A DNA stretch of 64,000 bases, from contig NZ_JANYGQ010000022.1 of assembly GCF_025359345.1 (NCBI RefSeq), positions 310,001 to 374,000 of the forward strand. Reading direction: 5' to 3'. Positions 1 to 9,319 of the stretch are shown here, piece by piece. Every line of letters begins with the position of its first letter. The stretch's first letter is position 1. A program made the translations under genes and the position numbers. The notes under the pieces were generated by a model. The model was not told where the DNA came from and searched no databases. It worked only from the letters and a program-made list of their open reading frames with translations. Origin of the DNA: Mucilaginibacter sp. (GTDB lineage: Bacteria; Bacteroidota; Bacteroidia; Sphingobacteriales; Sphingobacteriaceae).

Positions 1-309
1 AAGTACAAAATCAGGAAAGTTGACCCTTGTACTTTGAGCCTGGATACGAGCATCGACCTTGATTTGGATATTGTTGATATCGAGATAGACTTGTTTTTAG
101 CCGAATTTGCTGAAACATTTCGTATTGATCAGTCCAAATTCAGCTGGTATAAATATGGGTATCCAACAGGCTCGGCAAGTGTTAAAGTTATCCGTACTGT
201 TTTTGGGTACAAAGCGCAATGGGTAAAAAAATTATCAAACCGCATTTATAAACCCCGTTTCAGGGTGAGTAATTTACAGGATGCGGTCACCAGCGGGAAA
301 TTAGTATAA
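1..309 (+). CDS. DUF1493-like acyl-carrier-type protein, 5' end cut off
   Basis: The reading frame is open from the first base of the window to the TAA at 307-309, so the gene very likely starts upstream; the TTG at 34 is only an internal possibility. The visible 102 residues have the pattern of DUF1493 proteins: a T-S-x-D-L-D-L-D-I stretch, an acidic helix (DIEIDLFLAEFAETF) and F-x-I-D-x-S-x-F. DUF1493 proteins resemble small acyl carrier proteins, but no Asp-Ser phosphopantetheine site is obvious here. Function unknown; the family call rests on pattern recognition. Confidence 0.5.
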   Translation, partial: KYKIRKVDPCTLSLDTSIDLDLDIVDIEIDLFLAEFAETFRIDQSKFSWYKYGYPTGSASVKVIRTVFGYKAQWVKKLSNRIYKPRFRVSNLQDAVTSGKLV

Positions 310-323
310 CCTGCCGCACAGGT

Positions 324-428
324 AAACCATTACGAGGTACAAGGCAAGCCCTAATGGGCCAACAGGTAATTGATCAGCTTGCAGCGATCTTTTATTTAAC
401 GGGCTTGCTGCGTACCTCGTAATGGTTT
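324..428. repeat. 105-bp palindromic element between genes
   Basis: The two ends (324-340 and 412-428) are perfect 17-bp inverted copies (aaaccattacgaggtac and its complement). A second inverted pair lies just inside (ggcaagccc near 343-351 and gggcttgc near 400-407). The whole can fold into one long hairpin with an AT-rich loop. It is too long and lacks the T-run of a simple terminator. It looks like a small non-coding MITE/REP-type element between the DUF1493-like gene and the GH97 gene. Confidence 0.6.
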
Positions 429-503
429 TTATATTTTAATCAGAAAACTAATCTTTTCAGCTTACATTTATGGCTATATCCAATCGCGATAAAACCATAA
501 ATT

Positions 504-2489
504 ATGTTGTTGCTAAAACGCCTGCTATTTTTTACGTGCCTGTTTATTTCGGCAAAAACATTTGCAAAAACAATCATCACTGTTCAATCTCCCGATAAAC
601 AGATAAAATTCTGGCTAAGCACCGACGCTAACGGCCTTTATTACAAAGTGGCTTACAAAGGTGTTTTAATGGTTGATATTTCCAGGCTCAATATCAACTT
701 TAAAGAAGGCGGCTTATTTAACAACAGCCTGCATATTGCTTTGGCCAAGCCTGAAAGGTTTGCCGAAGATTATGAACTGATGACCGGTAAAGCCAGCAAA
801 ATACACAGCGAATGCAACCGCGTTATTATTCCCGTTACTGAACAATCCGGTGCAAAACGAACCTTGAATATCGAGGTAAGGATATTTAACGATGGTGTTG
901 CTTTCAGATATTGCATCCCCAAACAAGGCGGTTGGCCGGAAGCCGTCTATGTTACCGATGAATTGAACACCTTTAACCTTACTCAAAACCCTAAAGTTAC
1001 CACGTTGTTGCGCGAGAGTTATACCACATCGCACGAGGGTATTTACACCAAAGCTTTGTTATCCGACTTAAAATCAGACACACTGATGGATATGCCCGCT
1101 TTGTTTGAATACCCCAAAGGCCTTTACCTCGCAATTACCGAAGCAGCACTCCGCGATTATGCGGGCATGTATTTGATGAAGCAGAATGGCGTGCTGGAGA
1201 GTCGCCTTTCGCCGCTGCCCCATCAAACTGAGTTAAAAGTTAAAGCTACTTTACCACACAATAGTCCGTGGCGGGTATTGATGATAAGCGATAAGCCCGG
1301 TACTTTCATCGAATCAAATATCCTGACCAATTTAAACGAACCAAGTAAGATAAAGGACTGGTCGTGGCTTAAGCCGGGCAAAACCACCTTCCCGTGGTGG
1401 AACGGAAATGCCATACCCGACACTAGTTTTGCGCCTGGCAACAATTACGAAACCAATATGTACTACGTTAATTTCTGCGCCAAATATGGTATTGAATACC
1501 ACTCGGTGGTGGAATATGGCTTGCATGAATGGTATGTAAGCGATGGGCAAGGCTTTCAACCAGGCCCGCATTCCGATCCGTCAAAAGCGGTTCCAGGTCT
1601 GGATATGCAGCAATTGTGCGATTCGGCGGCAAAGCGGGGCGTGGGCATACGGGTATGGGTGCATTTTTATGCCTTGTACCCTAAGTTAGATGAAACCTTT
1701 GCCCAGTATGAAAAATGGGGGATTAAAGGCCTGATGTGCGATTTTATGGATCGCGACGACCAGGAAATGGTAAACATGCAGGAAGAAGTACTTCAAAAAG
1801 CCGCGCAGCATCACCTGCATATACAATTCCATGGCGCTTACAAACCAACTGGTACGAGCCGAACTTTCCCCAATGAGTTTACCCGCGAAGGCACATTAAA
1901 TTATGAAAACGACAAGTGGAATGATATAGTAACACCCGATGCCGATATTAATATCCCTTTTACCCGCATGCTTGGCGGCTCAACAGATTATCATTTAGGT
2001 GGATTTGCGGCAGCCTCACCACAACAATTCAAGGTGCATTATACCAGGCCGTTTGTGTTAGGAACCCGCTGCCATATGCTGGCGATGTACGTGGTTTTGG
2101 AAAATAATCTCGGCATGGTTTGCGATGCACCTGAGCGGTACATTAATCAGCCGGGGTTTGAGTTTGTGCAGCAGGTGCCCACCACATGGGATGAAACCCG
2201 TGTGCTGGATGCCAAACCCGGCGAATACGTAGTAATAGCCCGCCGCAAAGCTGAGAATTGGTATATTGGTGCTATTACTAACCATGAAGCGCGAACTATA
2301 AAACCATCTTTAGATTTCCTGTCCGACGCTCAATACAACGCCGAAATTTATAGCGATGCCCCGGTCAGCGACCCCAATTTAAATCATTTGGTAAAAGTGG
2401 TTAAGCAGGTAAATAAACAAACTGTATTGAGCATGATTTTAACAGCAGGCGGCGGACAGGTGGTGCATTTGTATCCATTGAAGAGGTGA
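504..2489 (+). CDS. Glycoside hydrolase family 97 (alpha-glycosidase)
   Basis: A 661-residue exported enzyme of the GH97 family, which removes terminal alpha-linked glucose or galactose from oligosaccharides. Residues 1-21 form a signal peptide. A beta-sandwich GH97_N domain (about 25-280) precedes the TIM barrel (about 285-560) and a C-terminal sandwich. The motif around residues 412-420 (CDFMDRDDQ) puts an Asp (D413) where retaining GH97 members have their nucleophile, and E462 in TREG is a candidate acid/base. This favours the retaining, alpha-galactosidase-like branch over the inverting SusB type. No SusC/SusD pair is next to it. Family call firm; substrate inferred. Confidence 0.9.
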   Translation: MLLLKRLLFFTCLFISAKTFAKTIITVQSPDKQIKFWLSTDANGLYYKVAYKGVLMVDISRLNINFKEGGLFNNSLHIALAKPERFAEDYELMTGKASKIHSECNRVIIPVTEQSGAKRTLNIEVRIFNDGVAFRYCIPKQGGWPEAVYVTDELNTFNLTQNPKVTTLLRESYTTSHEGIYTKALLSDLKSDTLMDMPALFEYPKGLYLAITEAALRDYAGMYLMKQNGVLESRLSPLPHQTELKVKATLPHNSPWRVLMISDKPGTFIESNILTNLNEPSKIKDWSWLKPGKTTFPWWNGNAIPDTSFAPGNNYETNMYYVNFCAKYGIEYHSVVEYGLHEWYVSDGQGFQPGPHSDPSKAVPGLDMQQLCDSAAKRGVGIRVWVHFYALYPKLDETFAQYEKWGIKGLMCDFMDRDDQEMVNMQEEVLQKAAQHHLHIQFHGAYKPTGTSRTFPNEFTREGTLNYENDKWNDIVTPDADINIPFTRMLGGSTDYHLGGFAAASPQQFKVHYTRPFVLGTRCHMLAMYVVLENNLGMVCDAPERYINQPGFEFVQQVPTTWDETRVLDAKPGEYVVIARRKAENWYIGAITNHEARTIKPSLDFLSDAQYNAEIYSDAPVSDPNLNHLVKVVKQVNKQTVLSMILTAGGGQVVHLYPLKR

Positions 2490-2505
2490 TGTATAAATCC
2501 CACTT

Positions 2506-2624
2506 GTCATTGCGAGCGAGGTACGAGCGCGGCAATCGCAAACTCTGCAGGGCGAAATGAACAGTTTAACACCTGCGCAGTGGTTGTGCACGGCGTGCGG
2601 TTGCCGCGCTGCGCTCGCAATGAC
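2506..2624. repeat. R1 palindromic repeat, subtype II (copy 1 of 8)
   Basis: Starts gtcattgcgagcg and ends with its complement cgctcgcaatgac. Inner arms (gcggcaatcgc, then gcggttgccgcgc) also pair imperfectly. Subtype II shares the outer ends of the R1 family but not the gtggtgacc inner hairpin. It lies in the gap between the convergent GH97 and PspC genes. A frame that opens across it has no protein-like character. Confidence 0.75.
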
Positions 2625-2682
2625 AATGTTTTTTAATCAAGAAATCCTAGAATCAAACAAAGCATGGTTCAGACAATCCCCC

Positions 2683-2904
2683 TTACAAATCTGTAACCCT
2701 GGTATGCACCCGTTTCACAAATTTGCGGATATCAAGCACAATGCCTGCGAATATGTAAAATACAAGCGGAAAGCCGACTGCTAAAAATGATGAGTATATA
2801 AAAAACAAACGAATTTTACCTATAGATACATTGAACTTTTCGCCCAAATAGGTGCAAACCCCAAATGAATAACGTTCAAAAAAAGTGAGAATCCTTTGCA
2901 ACAT
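2683..2904 (-). CDS. PspC domain small membrane protein
   Basis: A 73-residue protein that is almost entirely one PspC domain: the FGVCTYLGEKFNVS segment followed by a long hydrophobic stretch (about residues 30-60, FFIYSSFLAVGFPLVFYIFAG). PspC proteins sit in the inner membrane and are linked to envelope stress in enterobacteria; the role of stand-alone copies in Bacteroidota is not established. It starts one base after the DUF2851 stop, so the two genes are almost certainly co-transcribed and perhaps translationally coupled. Confidence 0.85.
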   Translation of the reverse strand: MLQRILTFFERYSFGVCTYLGEKFNVSIGKIRLFFIYSSFLAVGFPLVFYIFAGIVLDIRKFVKRVHTRVTDL

Positions 2905-2905
2905 A

Positions 2906-4192
2906 TCAACCTAATTTTAATATTTTATTACCAACGCCGCATTGCAGGCATTTCTTATGGTTACAGTAGTTATTTTTTAACTCCAGCAATGCCTGCGATT
3001 CGAACGCGGTATTAATTTTCACCCCTAAGTTAACAAAATCTGTGATAATATTGTTCGTTTCGTTTGGCAAATGTTCCAAAAGCTTAAGGCTGCGGTTAAT
3101 ATAATGTTGATTTTGGTTGTGTCTGCCGTAACTGAATAGAAACAACGCCAGAGTATTCAGCAACAAAATATCGATGGATGCAGCGCCCATGTTTTTTGCT
3201 GAGGGAGCCGATTCAACGTCAAACCTATAATGGTTTTCCCAGTAGTCATTAACCTTAATTTCCGAAAATAAATTCCGCAATGCCTTTACATCCTTTATCT
3301 CCAGCACCTTCGAAAATAAATGGTTGGAATGAACAATTAATGAAGAAAACTGCGCCAGCCTTATGGTAGGGAAGTTTTGAGGGCGTAACCGCATAAATTT
3401 CCACAGGTGATTTTCAATCGGTGTTAGTTTATACTTTTTCTGCAAAAACTCGTATTCAGCTTTGAGCCTCCGGGGATACTCGTCTTTTAGCTCACCGCTT
3501 AAAAAACCTGCCTGCCCAAATATCAACGCCTCAATTTGCAGCGGATTGTTTTTATGTTTGGCCAGCGTAAGCTGCGGTATCGATTTTGCCAGTAGTTCGA
3601 ACGGTACAGCATTAGTTTTAAAACCAAAGTTTGCGGCCAAAAATTGGTAAAACGTTTCTTCCCAATCGCCACGATTAAGATTTAATGCATTGATTACCGC
3701 TTCCGAACGTTTTTCAAGCCGTTCAACGAGCACCCTTGTAAGCCAATTATACATGGTGAGCCCATCAACCGCGCCAATATTTGCCTCGCAAGGAATTATG
3801 GTTTGTTCGCCAAAAATGAGTTTGTGATAACGGTTATACAAATCATCCGGGATGCGGTTTTGTAACTCCAGTGTTGGTACACGCCGGCCGTTCGGTAAAA
3901 CCAGGGGCTTATCGTCTTTATAAACTACGTGCAATATAACGTTGCTATAAGAATCATCTGTGGTATGTCCATGCCTTTGCCAGTCGGACGAGGTAATATG
4001 CACTTCCACGTTGCCTGCCCAAACGGTATCTCCTATCCTGACTCTTGCTGTCTGAAAATCGGGCCCCGAATCTGAGTTGTGCATCCCTGCCGAAAGTACT
4101 TCCAGTTCTTCGCCATCGGTAGTTTGCAGCCCAGTTCGTTCAAAAAGCCTGAACTTCCACACGTAATGCAAAAAATCTTCAGGGAAAAGCAT
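2906..4192 (-). CDS. DUF2851 family protein
   Basis: A 428-residue protein with the family's conserved N-terminal region: a hydrophobic-aromatic start (FPEDFLHYVWKF), then G-x-H-N-x-D-S-G-P-D-F (about residues 35-46) and W-x-G-N-V-E-V-H (about 58-65). The tail has a Cys/His cluster (CNHKKCLQC, about 411-419) that could bind zinc. DUF2851 is common in Bacteroidota; its function is unknown. The conserved acidic and His residues near the N-terminus could suggest a nuclease-like fold, which is inference only. First gene of an operon with the PspC gene. Confidence 0.9.
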   Translation of the reverse strand: MLFPEDFLHYVWKFRLFERTGLQTTDGEELEVLSAGMHNSDSGPDFQTARVRIGDTVWAGNVEVHITSSDWQRHGHTTDDSYSNVILHVVYKDDKPLVLPNGRRVPTLELQNRIPDDLYNRYHKLIFGEQTIIPCEANIGAVDGLTMYNWLTRVLVERLEKRSEAVINALNLNRGDWEETFYQFLAANFGFKTNAVPFELLAKSIPQLTLAKHKNNPLQIEALIFGQAGFLSGELKDEYPRRLKAEYEFLQKKYKLTPIENHLWKFMRLRPQNFPTIRLAQFSSLIVHSNHLFSKVLEIKDVKALRNLFSEIKVNDYWENHYRFDVESAPSAKNMGAASIDILLLNTLALFLFSYGRHNQNQHYINRSLKLLEHLPNETNNIITDFVNLGVKINTAFESQALLELKNNYCNHKKCLQCGVGNKILKLG

Positions 4193-4336
4193 TTGTTAGT
4201 GATTAGAGGTTAAAGATTAGTTAAAAATTGGCTAAAGTGCTAACGCTTGCTTTAACGCAAGCATTGAACAAGTATAATTATTTTCCTTGAAACTAAAACA
4301 GCGAGTTGTCAAAATCTTGCACCTAATCTCTGATCT
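4193..4336. repeat. Spacer with word-like inverted repeat
   Basis: The two ends carry degenerate complementary words (agtgattagaggttaaagat near 4199-4218; cctaatctctgatctctaaa near 4322-4341). The same vocabulary (ctaatcactaatctcta) recurs near 37187-37225, 44620-44655 and 54300. Between the ends lies a small palindrome, aacgcttgctttaacgcaagc (about 4243-4263). No gene is seen. Confidence 0.45.
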
Positions 4337-5446
4337 CTAAATCCTCTCCCACTTCCCCGAATCTAAGCTCCGGTAAATAGCGTCAACCACTTTCATGTCT
4401 TTCAGGCCTTCTTCGCCGGGTACGCGGCTGGGCTTGTTGAGTGTTACGCAATTGGCAAAATCATCCATTTGTGCAGCCTGCTGTACAATTTGCGGAAATT
4501 TCATGGGCGTTCCGTTTACGCTACCTTCGATACTACCGTAGCCGTAAGCTGGACCAAGTTCAAAATTGCCCATTTCGGCCTCTACTTTAAGGTAACTCCA
4601 ATCGTTGTTGTAGCTCGATTTGCCCGTGGTTTTAAGTCCGCCCGGAAACTCAAGTTCCCAGAAAACGGTTTCGTCCACTTCTTTAAAAAACTGCGGCCTT
4701 AATTTTTGTTGCGTTGCTTTAACCGAGATGGGCTCCTGGCCCATGGTATAGCGGGCCCCCTGTATACTATAGATACCCATATCCATCAAACCGCCGCCAC
4801 CGGCCATTGCTTTTTTAAGCCGCCATGCATTTGGGTCGCCATTATAGGTAAAACCGTTACCGGTATCAATTTTTTTAATGTTACCTAATATGTGTTGTTG
4901 CCCCAGGCGCATCACTTCCATATTGTGCGGCTCAAAGTGCAGGCGATAACCTATCGACAGTAATCGATTTGCTTTTTTGCAGGCTGCGATCATTTCTTCA
5001 CAATCCTTAGCATTTAGCGCCATCGGCTTTTCGCAGATAACATGTTTGCCGGCTTGTGCTGCTTTGATGGTATATTCCTTATGCATAAAAACCGGCAGCA
5101 CTATATACACAATGTCGATATCCGGGTTATTGGCTATCTCGTGAAAGTTTTGATAGTTGTAGATATTTTTTTCGGGGATATTGTACTTTTTAGACCACGA
5201 TACCGCTTTTGCAGGTGTGCCCGTAACTATGCCCGCCAAATAACAGTCCTTAGTATGTAGCAAGGCAGGACCAAGCTGACCGTAACTATAATAACCTAAG
5301 CCGACTAAAGCTACACCCAGTTTCTTTTTTGCCTTTCCCGCAGGCATGGCCAGTGCCGATAAGGCCGGTCCAAGTGCCAGAGCGCCCACACCCAGTGAGG
5401 CATTACGGATAAAATTGCGACGCGAAAATTTGTTTGATGCTGCCAT
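4337..5446 (-). CDS. Gfo/Idh/MocA family oxidoreductase, Tat-exported
   Basis: A 369-residue NAD(P)-dependent sugar oxidoreductase-like protein. The N-terminus has a twin-arginine signal (SRRNF, R9-R10) followed by a hydrophobic region, so it is probably exported folded with its cofactor to the periplasm. A Rossmann segment (VALVGLGYYSYGQLGPAL, about 45-62) and the family E-K-P motif (CEKPMAL, about 139-145) follow, then the substrate-binding alpha/beta domain. Such proteins resemble glucose-fructose oxidoreductase; the substrate cannot be read from sequence. It sits upstream of, and in the same direction as, the DUF2851 pair. Confidence 0.88.
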   Translation of the reverse strand: MAASNKFSRRNFIRNASLGVGALALGPALSALAMPAGKAKKKLGVALVGLGYYSYGQLGPALLHTKDCYLAGIVTGTPAKAVSWSKKYNIPEKNIYNYQNFHEIANNPDIDIVYIVLPVFMHKEYTIKAAQAGKHVICEKPMALNAKDCEEMIAACKKANRLLSIGYRLHFEPHNMEVMRLGQQHILGNIKKIDTGNGFTYNGDPNAWRLKKAMAGGGGLMDMGIYSIQGARYTMGQEPISVKATQQKLRPQFFKEVDETVFWELEFPGGLKTTGKSSYNNDWSYLKVEAEMGNFELGPAYGYGSIEGSVNGTPMKFPQIVQQAAQMDDFANCVTLNKPSRVPGEEGLKDMKVVDAIYRSLDSGKWERI

Positions 5447-5516
5447 AACAGGTAAGTGTTTTAATCAGCATAAAAATAAGAAAAATTGCAGTGCAGGCTA
5501 CGAAAAGACGATTATT

Positions 5517-6161
5517 CTACAATAATTCCTTCAATTCGCTAAAATTACTAATGGTTGCTATCTGCCCCTCCTCAACCTTGCCAAATCCATAATCGGCAAA
5601 AATAAACGGCAGCCCGGCTTTGGTGGCCGAGTCGTAGTCGCCCATGGTATCGCCAATATAAACCGGGGCTTCCAGGTTATGATCGTTAACTATGTCTTTA
5701 ATGTTTTCGGCTTTGGGGTTGCCTTTAGTTCCGAAACATTGGTGACCAGCAAAATAGTGTTCCATCCGGCTTATCTTAAAAAACACCTCGATGTAGCCGC
5801 TCTGGCAATTGCTTACTATAAACAACCGGTATTTACCGGCAAGGTAAGCTAACGTTTCGTCGAGTGCGGGATAAAGTTCGCCGCCCCTGGTATGCAAAAT
5901 TTCCAGTTCGTGCTTGCCGCAAAGTGCCTGCACCTCGGCGCGTTGAACGGCATCCAATTGAGGGAAAAGCTTATCAAAAATAGAATCGTAAGTCATGCCT
6001 GTTATCGAGCGCACCCGCTCCTGGGTCATTACCTCATCTAAATAATCAACTTCATCCAAAGCCGACTGCCAGGCCAGGGCCACATTATTGGTGCTGTCCC
6101 AAAGGGTGCCGTCAAGGTCGAAAATTATACCGTCGAATTTATTTTTTAATGATGAGCTCAT
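5517..6161 (-). CDS. HAD superfamily hydrolase, phosphoglycolate phosphatase-like
   Basis: A 214-residue cytoplasmic phosphatase-like protein. HAD motif I is DLDGTLWDS with the catalytic Asp pair at D16 and D18; motif II is the SNCQSG segment (about residue 117); motif IV is YIGDTMGDYDSA (about 168-179). A helical cap occupies about residues 25-85. This matches subclass I HAD enzymes such as phosphoglycolate phosphatase and beta-phosphoglucomutase. The in vivo substrate is unknown. About 70 bp separate it from the oxidoreductase gene, so they may share a transcript. Confidence 0.85.
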   Translation of the reverse strand: MSSSLKNKFDGIIFDLDGTLWDSTNNVALAWQSALDEVDYLDEVMTQERVRSITGMTYDSIFDKLFPQLDAVQRAEVQALCGKHELEILHTRGGELYPALDETLAYLAGKYRLFIVSNCQSGYIEVFFKISRMEHYFAGHQCFGTKGNPKAENIKDIVNDHNLEAPVYIGDTMGDYDSATKAGLPFIFADYGFGKVEEGQIATISNFSELKELL

Positions 6162-6530
6162 ACGTGCGATTAAGCGGCAAAACTAAACTATGATTTTTAG
6201 GATTAAAGGATTTTTTAGATTTTTTTGTCTTAATCATGAGTTGGCTGATTAAAGGACTGCCTCGATGACAGACACTTTCAGATTTTCAACTAAGGACATC
6301 TGGGTTTACATGGTTTACACTTATTATGGTTTACATTTATTTATACAATTCAAAATCAGATAATTACACATAATTTATCAGACATTTTGGGTTACACTGT
6401 TAACCCATTAAGGGCTGGGCTTGAGTTCCGGGACTCTTTTGTCATCAATCCCTCACAATACTTCCATTTTCAGTCGCTTAACTAATCTTTTCTTAATTTT
6501 ACTTAAACTAAGATAAAAGAAGGATAATAT
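6162..6530. other. 369-bp intergenic region between divergent genes
   Basis: AT-rich, no coding sequence seen. It contains several copies of the word ggtttaca/gggtttaca (6301-6345) and a near-palindrome gggttacactgttaaccc (6389-6406). It must hold the promoters of the HAD gene (leftward) and the ABC transporter (rightward). The ABC gene has a clear ribosome-binding sequence, gaagga at 6519-6524, which supports its TTG start at 6531. Confidence 0.5.
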
Positions 6531-8369
6531 TTGAATACCGCCCGCCCGCCAAAAAATACCCGTACCGAGCCATTAACTTTTAAAGACCGCCTTGCGGCCC
6601 TTAACAACCTGCCTGCATTTTTTAAACTGGTATGGCAAACCAGCAAATTGTTCACCATTATTAATGCCATGCTGCGCATTGTCCGCTCGGCTATGCCGGT
6701 GGCTTTGCTGTATGTGGGCAAACTGATTATCGATAACGTGATTTTTTTAAGCCGCCATCACGAAACCAGCAGCACCCATTTATGGCAGTTGGTAGGGCTT
6801 GAGTTTGGGCTGGCAATTGCCACCGATGCGCTTAGTCGTGCAATTACCCTTGTAGATTCGTTACTGGGCGACCTGTTCAGCAACCATACATCAATAAAAA
6901 TAATGGCCCATGCGGCCACTCTCGATCTTGACCAGTTTGAGGATTCGGTGTTTTATGATAAACTGGAACGCGCCCGGCAGCAAACTATTGGTCGTACTAT
7001 ATTGCTTTCGCAGGTGATGACGCAGGTTCAGGATTTAATAACAATGGGCTTCCTGGCAGCCGGACTGATGGCCTTTAACCCATGGCTAATTATTTTACTG
7101 TTGATTGCCATTATCCCGGCATTTTTAGGCGAATCGTACTTTAACGACCAAAGCTATGCCCTTACCCGGGGGCAAACACCCGAACGCCGTGAGCTTGACT
7201 ATGTTAGATATTTAGGCGCCAGTGATGAAACGGCCAAAGAGGTGAAAATATTCGATCTTTCAGGCTTTATTATCGACCGGTTTAAGCAGCTATCAGGTAA
7301 ATTTTATTTTGATAACAAGCGGCTGGCTATAAAACGAAGTTTATGGGGAACCTTTTTTGCCATGCTTGGCAGCGTTGGCTACTATGCGGCCTATGTTGTC
7401 ATCATCATAAAAACAGTCGACGGTACGGTTACCATAGGTATGCTCGCGTTTTTGGCTGGTTCGTTCAGGCAATTACGTAGTTTGTTGGAAGGAATTTTGA
7501 GCAGGTTCACCTCAGTATCACAAGGGGCTATTTACCTGCGCGATTTTTTTGAATTCTTCGATATTAAACCAAAGATAAAGGCATCGGCCAACCCATTACC
7601 ATTTCCAAAAGTTATACAACAGGGCTTTGTTTTTGAGAATGTTGGTTTTAAATATCATAACAGCGAACGCTGGGCAAACAGGCATTTAAGCTTTACCCTG
7701 CATCCTGGCGAAAAGCTTGCGCTCGTTGGCGAAAATGGGGCAGGCAAAACCACACTGGTAAAATTGCTTGCACGGCTTTATGACCCAACCGAAGGAAGGA
7801 TATTGCTGGAAGGAAAAGATTTGCGGGAATACGATTTGACCGATTTGCGGTTGAATGTTGGAATTATCTTCCAGGATTACCTGCGTTACCAGATGACTTT
7901 TGCACAAAACATTGCTGTTGGCAACATTGGCCAGGTTGATAACCGGCCGTTGATTGAGGCCTCGGCAAAACAAAGCCTGGCAGATATACTTGCGGCAACC
8001 TTACCCGACAAATACGACCAGCAATTAGGCAAACGCTTTGCACAAGGCGTTGAACTATCCGGCGGCGAGTGGCAGAAGGTAGCGTTGGCACGCGCCTATA
8101 TGCGAAATGCACAACTATTGATACTTGACGAACCGACATCGGCGCTTGACGCCCGTGCCGAATACGCGGTGTTTGAGCGCTTCGCCGAATTGACCAAAGG
8201 CAAATCGGCAGTGCTGATATCGCACCGGTTCAGTACGGTACGCATGGCCGACAGGATTTTAGTGCTCGAAAAAGGCGAACTTATCGAAATAGGCAGCCAT
8301 GAGCAGCTTATTCAAAAAAACGGCCGCTATGCCGAATTATTCAATCTCCAGGCCATGGGCTACAGGTAA
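6531..8369 (+). CDS. ABC transporter, fused permease/ATPase (exporter half-transporter)
   Basis: A 612-residue type I ABC exporter half: about six membrane helices in residues 40-330, then an ATPase domain with Walker A GENGAGKTT (about 400-408), the signature LSGGEWQKVALARA (about 508-521), Walker B LLILDEPTSALD (about 528-539) and the H-loop ISHRFSTVR. It would work as a homodimer in the inner membrane; the substrate (lipid, peptide or drug) is not predictable. The start is a TTG, chosen because gaagga lies six bases upstream and no ATG starts the conserved region. It is a single-gene unit. Confidence 0.92.
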   Translation: MNTARPPKNTRTEPLTFKDRLAALNNLPAFFKLVWQTSKLFTIINAMLRIVRSAMPVALLYVGKLIIDNVIFLSRHHETSSTHLWQLVGLEFGLAIATDALSRAITLVDSLLGDLFSNHTSIKIMAHAATLDLDQFEDSVFYDKLERARQQTIGRTILLSQVMTQVQDLITMGFLAAGLMAFNPWLIILLLIAIIPAFLGESYFNDQSYALTRGQTPERRELDYVRYLGASDETAKEVKIFDLSGFIIDRFKQLSGKFYFDNKRLAIKRSLWGTFFAMLGSVGYYAAYVVIIIKTVDGTVTIGMLAFLAGSFRQLRSLLEGILSRFTSVSQGAIYLRDFFEFFDIKPKIKASANPLPFPKVIQQGFVFENVGFKYHNSERWANRHLSFTLHPGEKLALVGENGAGKTTLVKLLARLYDPTEGRILLEGKDLREYDLTDLRLNVGIIFQDYLRYQMTFAQNIAVGNIGQVDNRPLIEASAKQSLADILAATLPDKYDQQLGKRFAQGVELSGGEWQKVALARAYMRNAQLLILDEPTSALDARAEYAVFERFAELTKGKSAVLISHRFSTVRMADRILVLEKGELIEIGSHEQLIQKNGRYAELFNLQAMGYR

Positions 8370-8949
8370 AAATCTATAAAAAAGATTCACCTGCTATTTA
8401 CAAAATTAGCCTGTGGGTAATTACGTAAAACTACGTACGCAAATTCAGTAATTATGCGCGAGCATACCTCCCTATGCGTTCTTAACTTTGACTCAAGTTA
8501 TCGCGCAAGGCAGTAACTTATTTACCAGGTTATAGTAAACCGTTATTTATTTCCAGGCTTTGGTTGTATCGCAATTAAAGCAAAATACTTTAACGGTTCC
8601 ATCCTTAAATTTTCAAAAATTTAAGCGACACAAACAGACTGGTGAAAAATAGTTTTTAGTTTGTAATCAAACGGTTAGTTGGTTAATTAGGGAGCAGGCA
8701 GTTGTTACGAAAAGTAGCAGCTGTTTTGCTTTTTGTACCCATTCCATCTACAGTTTTACGGCAGCCTCGCGCTGCAAAATCAATAGTATTATTATTTATT
8801 ATTAGCCGATTTATATTATTATCATATCTACGTACCTGACTTTATCAAAACTATACACCAGGTGTTGGCAGTGGTAATTTTTAGTATCGGCACCGTTAGC
8901 TTTATTAGTAAAGGATAACAGCTGTGTGTTAAATTTCTTTTGGGATTGT
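8370..8949. other. 580-bp region without a recognised gene
   Basis: AT-rich. Two structures stand out: a palindrome at 8604-8625 (cttaaatttt, two bases, aaaatttaag), and a tacgtaaaactacgtacg cluster near 8424-8441. No ORF with protein-like character was found on either strand. It could contain an untranslated leader or a small RNA, but nothing here supports a specific call. Confidence 0.4.
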
Positions 8950-9102
8950 TTAGTAAATGATGTGGCGTGCGCCTATCAAAAATACTGTGATCAATGGGAT
9001 AGCTAACATAACAAATACGCGTGCCATTTGAATTGGGTTAGCATTGCCTTCAACAAAAACGTTGTGCAGATCAGTTTTCAGGGTGTTTAATTTGTGTTCC
9101 AT
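8950..9102 (-). CDS. 50-residue single-pass membrane protein
   Basis: A short ORF with ATG at 9100-9102 and TAA at 8950-8952. The first 25 residues are polar (MEHKLNTLKTDLHNVFVEGNANPI). A hydrophobic segment follows (about residues 27-45, ARVFVMLAIPLITVFLIGA) with a positively charged end. The clean division into a soluble helix and one membrane helix favours a real gene. No family recognised. No Shine-Dalgarno sequence precedes it, which is normal in this phylum. It may be a small membrane regulator or envelope protein. Confidence 0.6.
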   Translation of the reverse strand: MEHKLNTLKTDLHNVFVEGNANPIQMARVFVMLAIPLITVFLIGARHIIY

Positions 9103-9237
9103 GATTTGGGTGAATTAAATTTTTAGTAATCAATTAATTTATCAGTAATATAATTTATCAAATTATGTCCTCTTGTACGGTGTCTAATTTCATAAGGTTA
9201 CATGTTTGATTAAAATATTTATAAAAGGATTAAAATA

Positions 9238-9286
9238 TTTTAAAATAAATAAGGGGAATACTGCTCCTAATAGCTGCATTCCCCTT
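9238..9286 (-). terminator. Rho-independent terminator of the heptad-repeat protein gene
   Basis: Perfect 9-bp stem aaggggaat (9251-9259) and attcccctt (9278-9286) with an 18-base loop. On the minus strand it is followed by a T-rich run, right after the gene ending at 9320. Confidence 0.65.
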
Positions 9287-9319
9287 ATTTCCGCATTGCT
9301 TATAAATACCAGGCTACAT

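Noticed and set aside
504..2489. Polysaccharide utilisation locus around GH97
   Set aside because: No SusC/SusD-type genes or dedicated regulator are adjacent; the glycosidases in this window are scattered.
2557..2784. Plus-strand 75-residue frame next to GH97
   Set aside because: It runs through an R1 repeat and into the antisense of the PspC gene.
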